A stretch of DNA of 64,000 nucleotides from Myotis daubentonii (taxonomy: Eukaryota > Chordata > Mammalia > Chiroptera > Vespertilionidae), in NCBI RefSeq assembly GCF_963259705.1, contig NC_081842.1, forward strand, positions 38,591,796 to 38,655,795, in the 5' to 3' direction. Position numbers and translations under genes: made by a program. Of the stretch, positions 30,761 to 42,440 are shown piece by piece. The number at the start of each line of letters is the position of its first letter. Position 1 is the stretch's first letter. The notes under the pieces are model-generated. The model worked only from the letters and a program-made list of their open reading frames with translations, was not told the DNA's origin and searched no databases.

Positions 30761-31769
30761 AGAGAATGACTCAACCTGTCAGAGGAAAGAAGGCTTCTTT
30801 AGCCTAATTTTTATTTCCTCATGACATAACCTTTGCTGCTGTTAATCTAAGAAAAACCCAATTAAACAGAAACAGTTGCCAGAACTCTAGGAGTGGACGA
30901 TCCAACTCTCCCACAGACTTCGATTCACAGATGGCCTCTGGGCTCAGGGAGTTCTCTCCATCCTCCATGTGTTTGTAGTTTTATAAATAACATTGCTTTT
31001 CCTGGGAAAAGCACCGGAAGCCGTAAGAACATGTACATGAAGGACAACTTCAGACTTTGTACAACAGATGAAATCAGAGAAATTAGGACAACGGGTGGGA
31101 AAAGGACAAGCAGGCAGGAGAAGGGGCTCCCACACAGACAGCCTGCACCTGCAGGAAGCCAGGCCACCACTGGCCCCCCTCTCTTCCTGGGAAGCCCTCT
31201 GTGTGGGCCCAGAGGAAGCACCACAGTCCCCCCTCCTCCCCTGCCCATGGCCCCACCAGCAGCTCCGTGCTTCACTTCCCAGCCGCCCTCTGACACTCCT
31301 GGTCTGTAGTCTGTGCACCATGCAGAGACACCCAGTTTGTGAGACGTTAGACAAGCAGGCATAGAAAGAGGGGGGAGGGAGGAAAACCTGGCAAAACTAT
31401 TTAAGAAAACCAGAAAAGCACCTTTTGTTTATCTTCATGGCAGCCTGATGGGAATAGCTGATCAAAATGGGCTTGCCTGGGAAAAATTGTGTGCAGTCTG
31501 ATCACCACGTTTCTGACGTATTTCAGTACTCACAACACAGAGTCACCAGTACACGGAGTCTCGGATCTCATCCACTGGGAATTCATGTGACTGTCTGCAC
31601 CAGGACAAGAAGGGCAGTAAGATAAACAAATATTTTTTTGTATTCTATGCGAGTAGAAGAAAGGAGACCGATATGTCCTGGAATATCATGGGGACATGGA
31701 GCATCCTGACACTGGCAAGATTGTGGCTTGCGTATCACCATTTAAGTGAGACTATCCACCTTTCTTGAC
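30761..31769. other. No gene supported; GC-richer patch with overlapping ORFs at 30,890-31,365
   Basis: Four overlapping frames of 98-145 codons run on both strands between 30,893 and 31,364. None shows a domain I recognise, and mutual overlap on both strands usually reflects composition. There is no TATA box, CpG island or splice pattern that I can defend. Confidence 0.4.
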
Positions 31770-31995
31770 CCTCTTTCTAAAGTAGATCCCTCCATTATTC
31801 TCTATCCTAGCACCCTGTTTATAGCCTTCTTAACACTTCATGAGCTGTAATTGTTTTGTTCACTTGTCGATTTGTTTGTTGACTGCCCCCCCCTCCAAAA
31901 AAAGACATGAGATACATCAGCATGTTCACTTTTATTACTAATTTGAGATATTCTTGAGGGCTCAATTTGTATCAGTAGAGTGAATGAATGAATAT
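31770..31995 (+). mobile_element. L2 LINE 3' end, diverged
   Basis: TCTATCCTAGCACCCTGTTT, CTTCTTAACACTTCATGAGC and the end GAATGAATGAATATT follow the L2 3' pattern. Confidence 0.6.
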
Positions 31996-33719
31996 TAAAA
32001 TCTCTGGCACTGTATGTGATTTTCAGTAGCTATTTCATAGACCTGGTTTCCTCTCTGAGCCTCAATCTATTAGGGTGTATGGACACATGGAAATATAATC
32101 CTACACAAGGCTGTCTGAGTGCATGCTGATGAAAAACCAGAAAAAGAGCTGGTAGTCAAGATTATGTTCCAGGGAGGTCTCAGGGACTGGCAGGAGAGGG
32201 AAGTTAAACCCAAATTCATGTCCACCTCCTCTGCCCCCTTTGACCTCTGGGGTTGTCCGTTAAAATAAAGACCAAAAATCAAAACAAATGGACTGAAAGT
32301 ACCTAGAGACATGATATTTGAAAACTTCCTAGAGCAGGAAAGCCCAGGCTTTGCCCTCACCATTCCAGGGCTCCCAGCATTTTATTTTGGTGTGTATTTC
32401 CCTCATTTCTTTCCAAAAAGGATTTGAAGCAGGATGGCTTAAAATGCCCCCATTCATAGCATGCTCTGTCCTTAGAAATGTCACCCAAAGACATATTTCA
32501 GGCCTGTTCCCCCAAGTGATTGGAGGGCAGCATAGAGTCTGACCTTGGCTTAGGATGGAAGGATGGGTAAGATCCGGCCCAGACTGCAGGGGTCTCCGAG
32601 GAGCCCTGAAGCATGCCCCCTGCACACAAATTAGCAGCCCATTGTTTCTGCCTCCCACGCCCTCTTACAAATGAGACTGCACATCTTCCCCAATTCCAAT
32701 AAAGCAGAGACAAAGCCTGTGGGAGAGCGATAAGATTAAAGGGAGCTGGAGATGGCAGAAGGACTGTGCCTTTTCTTATATCTGACTCTCTCAGTGCCTG
32801 CCTAGCAAGGCCCCAGAGGTGTGTTTAAAGCCTGTCGGGCTAGGAGCACACTCATTCCAGGACTGCCCGTGTGCTCCCGCTGTGCTGACAGTCTGTGCAC
32901 GGCCTAGCTGGGCGGTCTGGAGGCTGGCTGTCATTCACCCGGGCTGTTGTTTATCCAAAACTTTTTCTTCTTCTTTATATTTGAAGCATTTTGCTTTTGT
33001 TTTGGTTCTTTATCATTTGGGGAATTGAAAAGTCAAGAAAGTAGAAACACAACTAAACTACTTTATATTTTACTGAAAAAAGAAATATTAGAACCCAATT
33101 GTAATAACAGGAATTTCTAATTTCTCTCTGTCTTTTGGAGCTACCGAGGTGGCTCCTCTAGTTTCCCTAGGGCACATGATGGCACTTACACATGTCCAGT
33201 CCAGGCATCCGGAAGGACACCACACTCTCACGCTTGCTCACTCTACATTTAACTGCCTCACCACTAACTCGTTCTCCAACTCTGTCCACTCTGTTCTTCA
33301 GCAAAAAGTGTCCCAGGGAAGAAAGAACTAATAGACTTGGAGTCTGAAGATTTTGCTAGACTCTTAGGAAGAGGCCTCAGATGCCATCAACAGATGGCCC
33401 TGCAGAGCACCGGAAGGATCTGAGGGGCTGTCAGTGAAACATTTTGAGGCGACCTGTATGAGTCTACAACCTAGGACTGGGTCAATCAGTAGAAGCTCCA
33501 GTAGGCATATTGGGACTGTTCTAACAGTCAGAGCTCCCAGCTGCCTCACAAGACAGTATGTGTCACTAAAGGTGTTGAAGAGCTTGCCAGAGCAGTGGGG
33601 TCCTGAGCTTAAATGCCCACTGTAATCTCCAGGGTTTTCAAAAATATACGGATACCTGGGCACTACCCTAGACCCACAGGATTGGACTCTGGGAGTTGAA
33701 AGCAAGAGCACAGAACCTT
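31996..33719. other. No gene or clear repeat recognised
   Basis: Open frames up to 115 codons occur on both strands and match nothing I know. Composition is even. Confidence 0.4.
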
Positions 33720-33890
33720 GCGTGAGAGAACATAGATTTCAGGTCATGCTCTCACACTTACTAATAGGGTTACTGAAACTCAGAGCTTCGGTTTGCTCAT
33801 TAGTAAAATGAGCCTCCTGATACCCACATTACAGAGCTGCTATAAGAACTAATCATTCGTTCTATGTGCTCAATAAATGTTACTTTTCAA
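33720..33890 (+). repeat. MIR SINE relic
   Basis: CTCACACTTACTAATAGGGT, CATTAGTAAAATGAGCCTCC and GTGCTCAATAAATGTTACTT: plus-strand MIR 3' two-thirds. Confidence 0.78.
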
Positions 33891-34044
33891 AATCAATAAC
33901 TAAGTCAATGGAATTCACATTCAGGTGCTTCTGAGAATGAGTCAGAAACCTGACAGCATCTGTAGATTTAACAAGGGTCTCCAAGAAGCAACGGTCCTAT
34001 ATCTGTTAAACTCAGTGAGAGCCAATGAATGGGTTTTCAAGTTA

Positions 34045-34270
34045 GGTATACAATTCTTAAGGCATATTCATATACATTGTTTCATTTGGATTTTGGTCCA
34101 CATAACAGCCATATAAGGTGGGAAAAATAATTTTATGTCAACTTTGCAGATAAGAAAATTAAACATTAGTAGGGTTCAGTAACCTGTACAAGGTTGTGCT
34201 GCTATTTATCCAAAGACTTCGGGTGAGAAATAGCTCACACCTCCTAACTCCTAGTCGGTTGCCATTCTTT
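34045..34270 (-). repeat. MIR SINE relic
   Basis: TACATTGTTTCATTTGGATT, TTTGCAGATAAGAAAATTAA, GTTCAGTAACCTGTACAAGG: reverse MIR. Confidence 0.68.
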
Positions 34271-34689
34271 TCACTACCCCAAGCTCTGTTCCCCTTCAGT
34301 GGTTTCAGAGGCTTCATTTCTTGCCTTTCCAAGTAGACGAGAGACTTAGAAACTATATTTTATGGTTCTATTTTTGGCTCCCATCCTGCTAGCCCATGTT
34401 CTTCATACTGTGAGAGCTCAACTAAAGTGTACTATGGGAAATTATTCATGGAATGAGTTTTGAGAACAGTGCTTTTTCATAAGCATAACCCCCAAATTGA
34501 GACTTGGGACTTTATCTCACCTCACCTCTGTATCTCCAGGGGTCTTGATTTCAAGGTTTGCTTATATCTTTTTCTTAACCATCTACACTGGTCTCTTCTC
34601 AAGGCCTGATAAACTTTTTTGTTGCAGTGTTTGCTAGGTGTTCCCCATCTCCATAGTCAGGTCTCAGGCAGCTCTTGCCATTCTTCTTC

Positions 34690-34872
34690 ACTTTCCAGGT
34701 CAAGTGGAAGGACCTGGAGCAGATCTGAGTTTGAATCCCCAATCTTCTCTCACTAGGTTGGGTAATTTGGGGGTAATTACTTAGCACTTCTAAACCTCAA
34801 TATTCCTATCTGTGGAAAAGAAAGAATACTTACATACTAAGTTTGTTGTGAGGATTAAGAATGATAATGGAC
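34690..34872 (+). repeat. MIR SINE relic
   Basis: AGATCTGAGTTTGAATCCCC, GGGTAATTACTTAGCACTTC and TTGTTGTGAGGATTAAGAAT: plus-strand MIR. Confidence 0.78.
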
Positions 34873-34989
34873 CAGTGTCCTGTCCCCACAAATCTGTCTA
34901 AGCTGCAAAAGCCACAAGAACACAATCCTCAAGTATAATTTTCACTGTATCACTTACCTACCAAATCTTTCCTTCAGCATCTTCTAAGC

Positions 34990-35212
34990 CAGTGGTTCTC
35001 AACCTTCCTAATGCCGCAACCCTTTAATACAGTTTCTCATGTTGTGGTGACCTCCAATTTCATTGTTACAAACTGAACGTAATTAAAGCATAGTGATTAA
35101 TCACAAAAACAATATGTAATTATATATGTGTTTTCCAAAGGTCTTAAGCGAACCCTGTGAAAAGGTCGTTTGACCCCCAAAGGGGTGGCAACCTACAGGT
35201 TGAGAACCGCTG
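34990..35212 (+). mobile_element. SPIN non-autonomous hAT element
   Basis: The sequence follows the SPIN (SPACE INVADERS) non-autonomous consensus as I know it: start CAGTGGTTCTCAACCTTCCT, middle ATTAAAGCATAGTGATTAAT and CAATATGTAATTATATATGT, end AGGTTGAGAACCGCTG. The 15-16 bp ends are inverted repeats. A perfect 8-bp duplication TTCTAAGC (34,982-34,989; 35,213-35,220) shows an intact insertion. No transposase is encoded. SPIN is known to have spread horizontally among tetrapods, including vesper bats. Confidence 0.95.
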
Positions 35213-35244
35213 TTCTAAGCAATATTCCCCTCTGGTTTAAACTC

Positions 35245-35570
35245 TAGATCTACACTGTCCAATAGGAACAGAGTGCAGACCACAAACGTGAGCCATATAT
35301 GCAATTCTAACATTTCTAATCGCCACATTCATGCAAAGTGAACAGAAACAGCTGAGATTCATTTTGATGATTTATTTTATTTACCCTAATAGGTCAAAAA
35401 TGTTATCATGTTAACATTAACTATAAAATAAATTATTAATGAAATATTTTACATTTTTATACTAAGTAATCAAATCCAGGTGTGTATTTGACACTTACAG
35501 CACATCTCAATTTAGAAGAGCCACATTTCAAGTGCTCCACAGCCATTTGTGACTACTGGCTTGAGCAGCC
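35245..35570. mobile_element. Old hAT-Charlie-type relic
   Basis: Begins near CACTGTCCAATAGGAACAG and ends near CAGCCATTTGTGACTACTGG, with TATTTTATTTACCCTAATA and ACACTTACAGCACATCTCAA inside, as in a common eutherian hAT-Charlie family. The subfamily name is not assigned. It lies 32 bp from SPIN by chance. Confidence 0.68.
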
Positions 35571-38500
35571 TAAATCTCAGTTCAATCTTCACCTACCAAC
35601 TGCTTCTCTTTACTAATCATCCTGATCTCCAGACTTAGCACACACTCTCCAAAAACACTCATCTGCCACATTATCCCTTTCTTACCTAAAAAATATGTAT
35701 AAATCTTTCACCCATCTAGAAGGCTCTCCCTCTTTCTTCTCACACTCTTCTCCTTCAGAACCCTGGCTGCTGAACAGCTCCTCCGGGGAAGCTAGCTGCC
35801 TAATTCCACCTGGGGATGAGGTCACCAACTGAGAAGAGAGGTCTGTTGATTACAAGGTAGCGTGATCTTGGTGCAGAGGAAGGGCTGTGAAGTGAGGCAA
35901 GCCCGGGTTTACATTTATGTCTAGGCTCTGGAACAAAGTGACCTTGATAGAAAGGAATGGGGGTGGGGAACTGTCAGTATTTTAAAAGCTCGTGGAACAG
36001 GCCCCAAATAGCCATAACGATACCCTAGTTTAGCCCAAGAAATCCACCCTTGAGAACGTTTCTTTTAGTGGTTCTTTCGTAGTCTCCATGGGGTGACTGT
36101 TGTCTTGTGACATGGAGACATAGGGTTAGCACTTCCAATAATAGCCAGTGAGAGTTAGTACCGTCGAAAGATGGCCAAAGATCAAGGCAGCTATTACTCA
36201 TCCTTGCCAGATCTTTCAGCCACATCAACACTGGCTCCATTTTTAAATTCAGAAATTAATATTTAATGTTTTAGTCACTTGTTTTAGCAAAACACCATCA
36301 CATTGCCTTGCAGGGCTATTGGCATGCCGTGAAAAGATTTTTGTCAGGAAATTAACTCCAAACCTGGGCTATTTTTATCTCCCCGCTATGAAGTTTATCA
36401 GTAATGTCCCCATAATCTAGCAAGTGCTGCCTCTTTTAAACATTATCAGTCTGGAGGAATAAGCAATGGTAGGTGGAAACTGGGAGAAGAAAACTGAGTG
36501 AAGCATTTAACAATCCAGTCAATTATTCTTTACCCTTTTAAATTAGAGATAAGTGACAACCAAGTTGCAAATTCTGGTTAATTTAAGTGGAAACTCCCCC
36601 AGGCTTCATGAAACAACAACAACAACAAAAACACTGACTATCACAACCCCATGTTCTTATGAAATTATTATTGACATATTGTTTAGAAACATCATCTTAA
36701 CAACATGTAACTATAGCTAATGTTCTTCCATAACCCATCCCCAACCATGGCTTTGTGTTAAAGTGAACGAGACCCTGATGCCTACACACTTTTGCAAATA
36801 GGAAACTGTCACTTTTTAGTAATACCTTTTAATATGGTGTCCCTGGGTCCCTGTCTATATATTGTGTGCAACTTTTAGTTTGTTCATCTTTAATTGAAAA
36901 ACTTCTCCCAAACACAAACCACCAAAGAGGAAAAGCTAGTTACCAAGGAGACTTCCTAATGAATCAGAGAGTGATATTTGTATCTGCTTAGTTCAGGAAG
37001 CCTTAGATGTATTTAAAGGAGGAACAAAAACGTATTTTAACCAACTGTGGATAATGACTTTCTCCTGGCAAGAAGTGCAGACAGCCTTTATTTACTTTTG
37101 AAAGCATGGAAGGAAGTTAGTAAGTGCCTCTTGTATGGAATCTGTGAACAGATCTGGACAGATGGGAATATCTCTCGAGCATGCTTGATTTAGGAAAACA
37201 AATACCATCCAAGGACAAAGTGGCCGCATGGAGATGATTAAGGATAGCACTGAAGAGCTCTGCATTCCCACCCAGGAATCTGCATGAGGATGCTCTTGGA
37301 AATGTGAACTGAGGAAACCTCTACATCTTTGTCTGCAGCCATGACATTTTCCAACATGAAGACAGTGCCACTGAAAAAGGATCGACTCCTGATTCACCTC
37401 CGCATGACGAGAGAGAACTGCATGAATAATTCGGGAATTCAGGTCAGACTTTTTGGTTCATGACCTGATAAAGGGAAGATTTTTGTTTACATTCGGAAGT
37501 TCCTTCATTGATTCTCAGCATATTTTTGTATAAGCCTCAGTGCATTTTTGAGTCTGGAGTTTCTACCTAGCTGTGCAATGGGAATCCAGTAGCTATTGCT
37601 AACAGAAGACTTTTGCAAAGATAACTTGCAAGGCAAGGCCCATAGCCAGTGAAATGCTGACGTCTCCTGCTGTTTGTGGGAAATTAGAATAATGCCCAGG
37701 AATCCTGTGAGTAAAACAATGGCAAGGGGAGAAAATAGTGCTGCAGGGCAGAGAAGTTTCAAAACTGTACAAGCAACCAGGGGTTTGTAACATAAAGTTT
37801 GATGCAGAACCCCACTTTTTGTTATTTTGTTTTTTCACTATTTATTTTTTTACTGTTATGACTGCTGTTTTTGTTCCTAATTAACCAACAGAGGATATTA
37901 GGAAAATACTATAGTTTTGAAAAATGTCAGTATTTGCCTTAAGTTATTTTTGTCTTGTCTAAAAAGACTCTTCCAATGTGAAGAAAAGGGAAAAATCCAC
38001 AAATCCTTGGATACAGAAGATTTCTATAAACTACTTATTTTTAAATAACTTATCTTCCTAAAAGTGAAACTACAGATGAATATAATTGGAAGGAAAAAAT
38101 ACCCTTGCCTGACGCAATTGAATCTTCTTACTGGGAACTTCGGGTCTACTGTTGCTAAGGTAATTCAATCAATTAAAGTTTGAGTAATATTTCAGAACCT
38201 ATTAATGAAAGATGAGGGGAGAAAAGAGATTAGATTTAGGGTGAGAAAACTGAGAGTTAAGTGAGCTACAACTCTCTCCTTTGCTTTGCATGTTTCAGAT
38301 AATTCCAAAGCTTAGCAATTTTGTAATGATAAACTAATAAGATTCTCAGTACTCAGGTAAAAGATATTTTATAGGACAATAATTTGAAGTTTAGTCTTGA
38401 CATAAATTTTGCTACTTCATCGCTAGAATAAAGCCAGTGGCAGCAATTGTAACCTGAATTGTTAAAATTCAAGTATGTGATCATATTTTTCAGACAACTT

Positions 38501-39112
38501 TATGAAATTTATCAAGTCTTATTGATCTATATTACCTGAGGCTTCAAATTAACTGAGAACACAGTAAATAACTATTATTTAATGAAAACACAATAAAATT
38601 ATGATGAATTTATAGTGAGAAGAACACAGAAATAGAACTTGTGCAGCATCAAAACAAATAAATGTACTGACACTGAAGCTGAAAAATAGCAATGCTTTTT
38701 CATTCATAACTTGTTTTGTTATACTTCAAGAGTACATATTTCAGAGGTCTCTATTGGTATTGCCCTATCAGTAATTCCAAGGACAATAAAAGAAAAAAAA
38801 TATTATGTAAAGATGGAATTTCGAATGTTTAATTTTTTCTTTTACTGTTGACCTTCTTTCTCAAATTTTATGTCTTTGTAGATTGATTTATTCATATTTG
38901 AATATTCTTTGATTGTTGTGGATGGACAAAAGAAAGTTATTGAATATGAGAAAAATAAAGTAAGATAAGTAAATATGGTGAACTCCCTTCATGTCCCTAT
39001 CTAGAAATGTTAATATCAATGTATATCAGCTTTGTTATCAGTTGTGATTCTTGTTTAGACAGCAAATGTTTCAGTAAGTTTTTTACATGTCAAAGAAAAT
39101 ACTCTGTAAGAA
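35571..39112. other. Longest repeat-poor stretch (3.5 kb), no gene recognised
   Basis: Only short ORFs and a small CAA run (36,615-36,629). Two parts look like candidate conserved elements: 36,240-36,620 (ATTAAT/TTAATG cores, GCATGCC, TTATCT, intact text without repeat landmarks) and 36,900-37,450. From 37,850 to 39,110 the DNA is AT-rich (many TTATTT and AATAAA strings) without a recognised family. Confidence 0.45.
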
Positions 39113-39541
39113 TCCTATCTAATAAAAAGGGAATATGCTAATTGACCCTCACACTGTCGCAAAGATGGCAGCGCCCACAGCCACAAGATGGCAGTGCCCA
39201 GTCCCCTCAGCCCCACCGGGGTGGCAAGGCGCACTCCGCACGCCTGCCTCCGGAGTCCCCCAGCCCCCCTCAGCCCCATAGCTGCCCAGGGCCGGCGCGA
39301 GGCTCAGGCAAGCCTCGGATGGTGACTACCCAACCGCCCAGGGCTACCCGAGGCTCAGGTAACCAGGGCCAGCTGAGGCTTGTGCTGCTGGCAGTGGAAG
39401 CAGCAGAGGTGTGATGGGGCGTCACCTTCCCCTGATCACCGGGTTGCCTCCCGCCCCTGAGGGCTACTGGACTGTGAGAGGGGGCAGGCTGGGCTGAGGG
39501 ACCCCCTCCAGTGCATGAATTTTCATGCACCAGGCCTCTAG
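39113..39541 (+). mobile_element. Complete short Helitron
   Basis: Host A39112, then TCCTATCTAATAAAAAGGG; at the right, palindrome GTGCATGAATTTTCATGCAC (39,511-39,530), then CTAG (39,538-39,541) and host T39542. The body includes AAGATGGCAGCG and a second AAGATGGCAGTG. 429 bp, no Rep/helicase. The 90-codon ORF inside is GC-driven. Confidence 0.93.
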
Positions 39542-40597
39542 TTAAAAATATAAGAAATAGAAAAGGAACCTTATGGTTATCATCAGTTTTGGCTTAAGTC
39601 AAACAGAAGTCTTCAGAGCACTTTATGTATTATAAAATTTTAAATGAAGTACATTCAAAAAACCTGAGAAAAAAAGAAACTACTAAGGCTGAATAGTACA
39701 GTATAAATTTATATTGTCATAGTGAAATTGTGACATTCTGTCCTCCAAATAACAGTCAAAAAATATAGATTGACTTGGTAATTTCAGATTTTTAAGAATA
39801 TCACTTTTTCTCTCATTTTATTGTGCTATGAACAGTGTTCAAAGATCTATTTTACCAGTGATAACATCTTGCATTTATGTAACACTTTAGAAGTTAAACA
39901 ATGCAGTCATCAAACTGACCTCATTTGATCTTCAAATAATATGGAAAATGCTTCTTTTCCCCTTCCTTTGTCTGAAGGAAGAAATAAAGACCTAATGGTT
40001 AGGTGTCTTATCAATCAAGGTCTTAAAGCTAGTGAATAGTGGGATTGCATCTTGAACTTGAATCATTTTGCTTCAGTCATATGTTCCTATTACTACTCCA
40101 CAATATCTCCATTGAAAAGATAAAATAGTAGTGAATAGCACTATGGAAACCTGACCAAAGGAAAAGAGAATACATCAGGGGCTCTAGAAGTGTTTAACCA
40201 TTAGCTTATGTGTAGCTGGATGTCTTTCATATGTTGAAAGATGTTGCAAATATTTGTTTATTCAAGTGTTTTCATTCTTTCTTTGCTTTATAATAGGCTG
40301 CAGCACTTGTCATTTAAAAGTACTAAACTTAGCTAACCTAGGTTTCCATAAATAAATGCTGTATAATAGGGAAAGCCCCTATTGTCAGAGTTGTAGGTAT
40401 GTGTTACTTAAAATGTAGTACCAGTATAACTGACATTCTGTGCACATTTACAATATGAAAATTTAAAATAATGTGATATAGAAAATATTAACAAAGTTAC
40501 TTTATACATAAAATTGTATATAATAAAAATCTATATTTTTAAAAATCTAGAACCACACAATTTCAAAGTTAGCAAACCAAATGAATTGTAAACTGTA
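39542..40597. other. AT-rich stretch with one MIR-family relic, no gene
   Basis: 39,860-40,090 has reverse MIR3-like text (CTTGCATTTATGTAACACTT, TTGATCTTCAAATAATATGG, AAAGCTAGTGAATAGTGGGA). No other repeat or exon is seen. Confidence 0.5.
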
Positions 40598-40927
40598 CTA
40601 GAGGCCTGGTACATGATATTCATGCACTGGTTGAATTCAACCAGTGGGAGAGGGGTCCCTCAGCTCAGCCTGCACCATCTCCCAATCCAGGACCCCTTGG
40701 GGGATATCCAACTGCTGCAGAGGCGGAAGAGGGTCCTGACACCACTGCTGCACTCACCAGCCATGAGCCAGCTTCTGGCTGAGCAGCAGTCCTCCTGTAG
40801 AAGCACACTGACCATCAGGGGGCAGCTCCTGCATTAAGTGTCTGCCCCCAGTGGTCAGTGTGTGTCATAGCAACTGGTCATTCCACCCTTCAGTCAATTT
40901 GCATATTAGGGTTTTATTATTATAGGA
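40598..40927 (-). mobile_element. Short Helitron
   Basis: CTAG at 40,598-40,601 after A40597; decayed terminator GTACATGATATTCATGCAC followed by a second inverted pair GGTTGAATTCAACC; minus-strand 5' end TCCTATAATAATAAAACCC ending at 40,927, then host T. Carries ATGCAAAT (complement at 40,897-40,904) and the GGGGGCAG / CTGCCCCC inverted pair of Helibat. Confidence 0.9.
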
Positions 40928-41078
40928 TTATGCTGTCACCAAATGGCATAACTGATACCCTTTGACAGAATTATGGAACTATATTGTTGTACATACTAAA
41001 ACTTTGATAGATGGTTCTGGTGACTATTTGGCTATTAATACTCACTGTTATAATTATAAACTGCTTTTTTATATACTA

Positions 41079-41273
41079 CTAGAGGCCCCGTGCATGAAAT
41101 TTGTGTACTGGTTCCTAGCAACTGTTGGCTGCCAGCTGGGTTCTCCCTTCCCCTAGCTACCTGCTGCCACCACTAGCCGGGGCCTCCCTTCCCATGGTTG
41201 GCAGCCAGCCCACCCCCTGGTTGCACTGACAGTCAAGGGGACAATTTGCATATTAGGCTTTTATTATATAGGA
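41079..41273 (-). mobile_element. Minimal Helitron (195 bp)
   Basis: CTAG at 41,079-41,082 after A41078, imperfect terminator GTGCATGAAATTTGTGTAC, and minus-strand 5' end TCCTATATAATAAAAGCC ending at 41,273 before host T. ATGCAAAT complement at 41,244-41,251. It is the shortest complete copy in the window, little more than the two ends. Confidence 0.92.
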
Positions 41274-41904
41274 TGGCCAGAGTGTTGCAAGAATTTTAAA
41301 AACATTCACTACCTGACTATTTAGTCAGTGTCACTGATCTCTTTTCCCTGAGATTGTCAAATAAAAAAATAACAATAGCTAACACAATAGCCATCCAGTG
41401 TGAATGCCCAATCTTCAATCATAAATATGTAGGTCATATAATACAATCACATAATAAGGTTGCATCTGATTAGTTAATTCTTGATACCAGAAATCTTTAT
41501 ATGCAAGTATAGGTACCTGCTTTTTTTTTAAAGTAACTTAGGAGCAAAAAGGGTAAGTAGTTACTATTGTTATTTTTTTAAATCAATCAAAATTTACCTA
41601 TTTTTGTCAGATTGGCAAAAAATATATATTTTTTGGTGTGCTTCAGAATTTTAGTAATTAGTTTATGTGTGTCATGACCTGAAAAATGGTTGAAAATCAC
41701 TGTAGTATAGCAAAATTTCTAATCATAAGAGAAATTATGGTGATACTGAAATAAATAAATACATACATACATACTTTGGAGGAAAGGTTAGATATACTAA
41801 AACACTTCAAAGGCGGTCAAACAAGTACCAAGAAACAATGTGCTGCTGATTTAGGAGAGAGCACTAATAAATAATAGATAATTCTGCCTCTAGATTTATA
41901 AAAG
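41274..41904. other. AT-rich, no gene or repeat family recognised
   Basis: Contains AT runs and a short ATAC microsatellite (41,757-41,773). Confidence 0.45.
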
Positions 41905-41909
41905 CATTT

Positions 41910-42105
41910 ATGTGGCGGAGAAGCAGAAGGAGGGGATGAGGGAAAGAAAAAGAGGAGGAGGAGGAATAGGAGGAAAAGAAGCAGAAAAAGGAGAGGAAAA
42001 CAAAAAGGAAAGTAAGGAGGACAAGGAAAAACATAAAGGAGAGAAAGAGAAAAAGAAATAAGGGAGAAGGAGGAGGAATAAAGACAATGTGAAGGAGGAA
42101 ATGAT
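41910..42105. repeat. Purine-rich (GA) low-complexity tract
   Basis: About 195 bp almost entirely A and G on the plus strand, with few C or T. The minus-strand 99-codon ORF here (Ser/Phe/Leu-rich) is a by-product. Such tracts can adopt triple-stranded DNA, though nothing here shows it. Confidence 0.9.
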
Positions 42106-42265
42106 ATAATGGTTGTAGATTTCTGTGCTCTGACAAGTTTCTCTCCTTCTTTATACCTATCATTTTTAGAAAATGAGCCTTAGATTATTCAAATTTTGTA
42201 TCATACAAAGTCTTTAAGAACATACCACTCATAAAATACACTAGTAATTTCCCTTTATGAAATAA

Positions 42266-42440
42266 CTAGAGGCCTTGTGAACAACATTCGTGCACTTGGG
42301 GCGGTGGGGGGGGGGGGGGGGGGCGAGGTCCCTCAGCCTGGCCTGCAGCCCTTTCACAGTCCAGGAGCCCTTGGGGGATGTCCGACTGATGGCTTAGGCC
42401 TGGGGAGTGGGCTTAAGCTGGCAGTCGGATATCCTTAGTT
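42266..42440 (-). mobile_element. Helitron 3' fragment with long G run
   Basis: CTAG at 42,266-42,269, decayed terminator (GTGAACAACATTCGTGCAC), then a run of 18 G with one flanking GGGGCGG (about 42,298-42,325), then GTCCCTCAGCCTGGCCTG and GGATGTCCGACTGATGGC. The 5' half and terminus are missing; homology ends near 42,440. Confidence 0.85.

Noticed and set aside
41864..42163. 99-codon minus-strand frame resembling a hydrophobic membrane protein
   Set aside because: It translates a purine-rich low-complexity tract; the Phe/Leu/Ser bias is forced by TTC/CTC/TCC codons.
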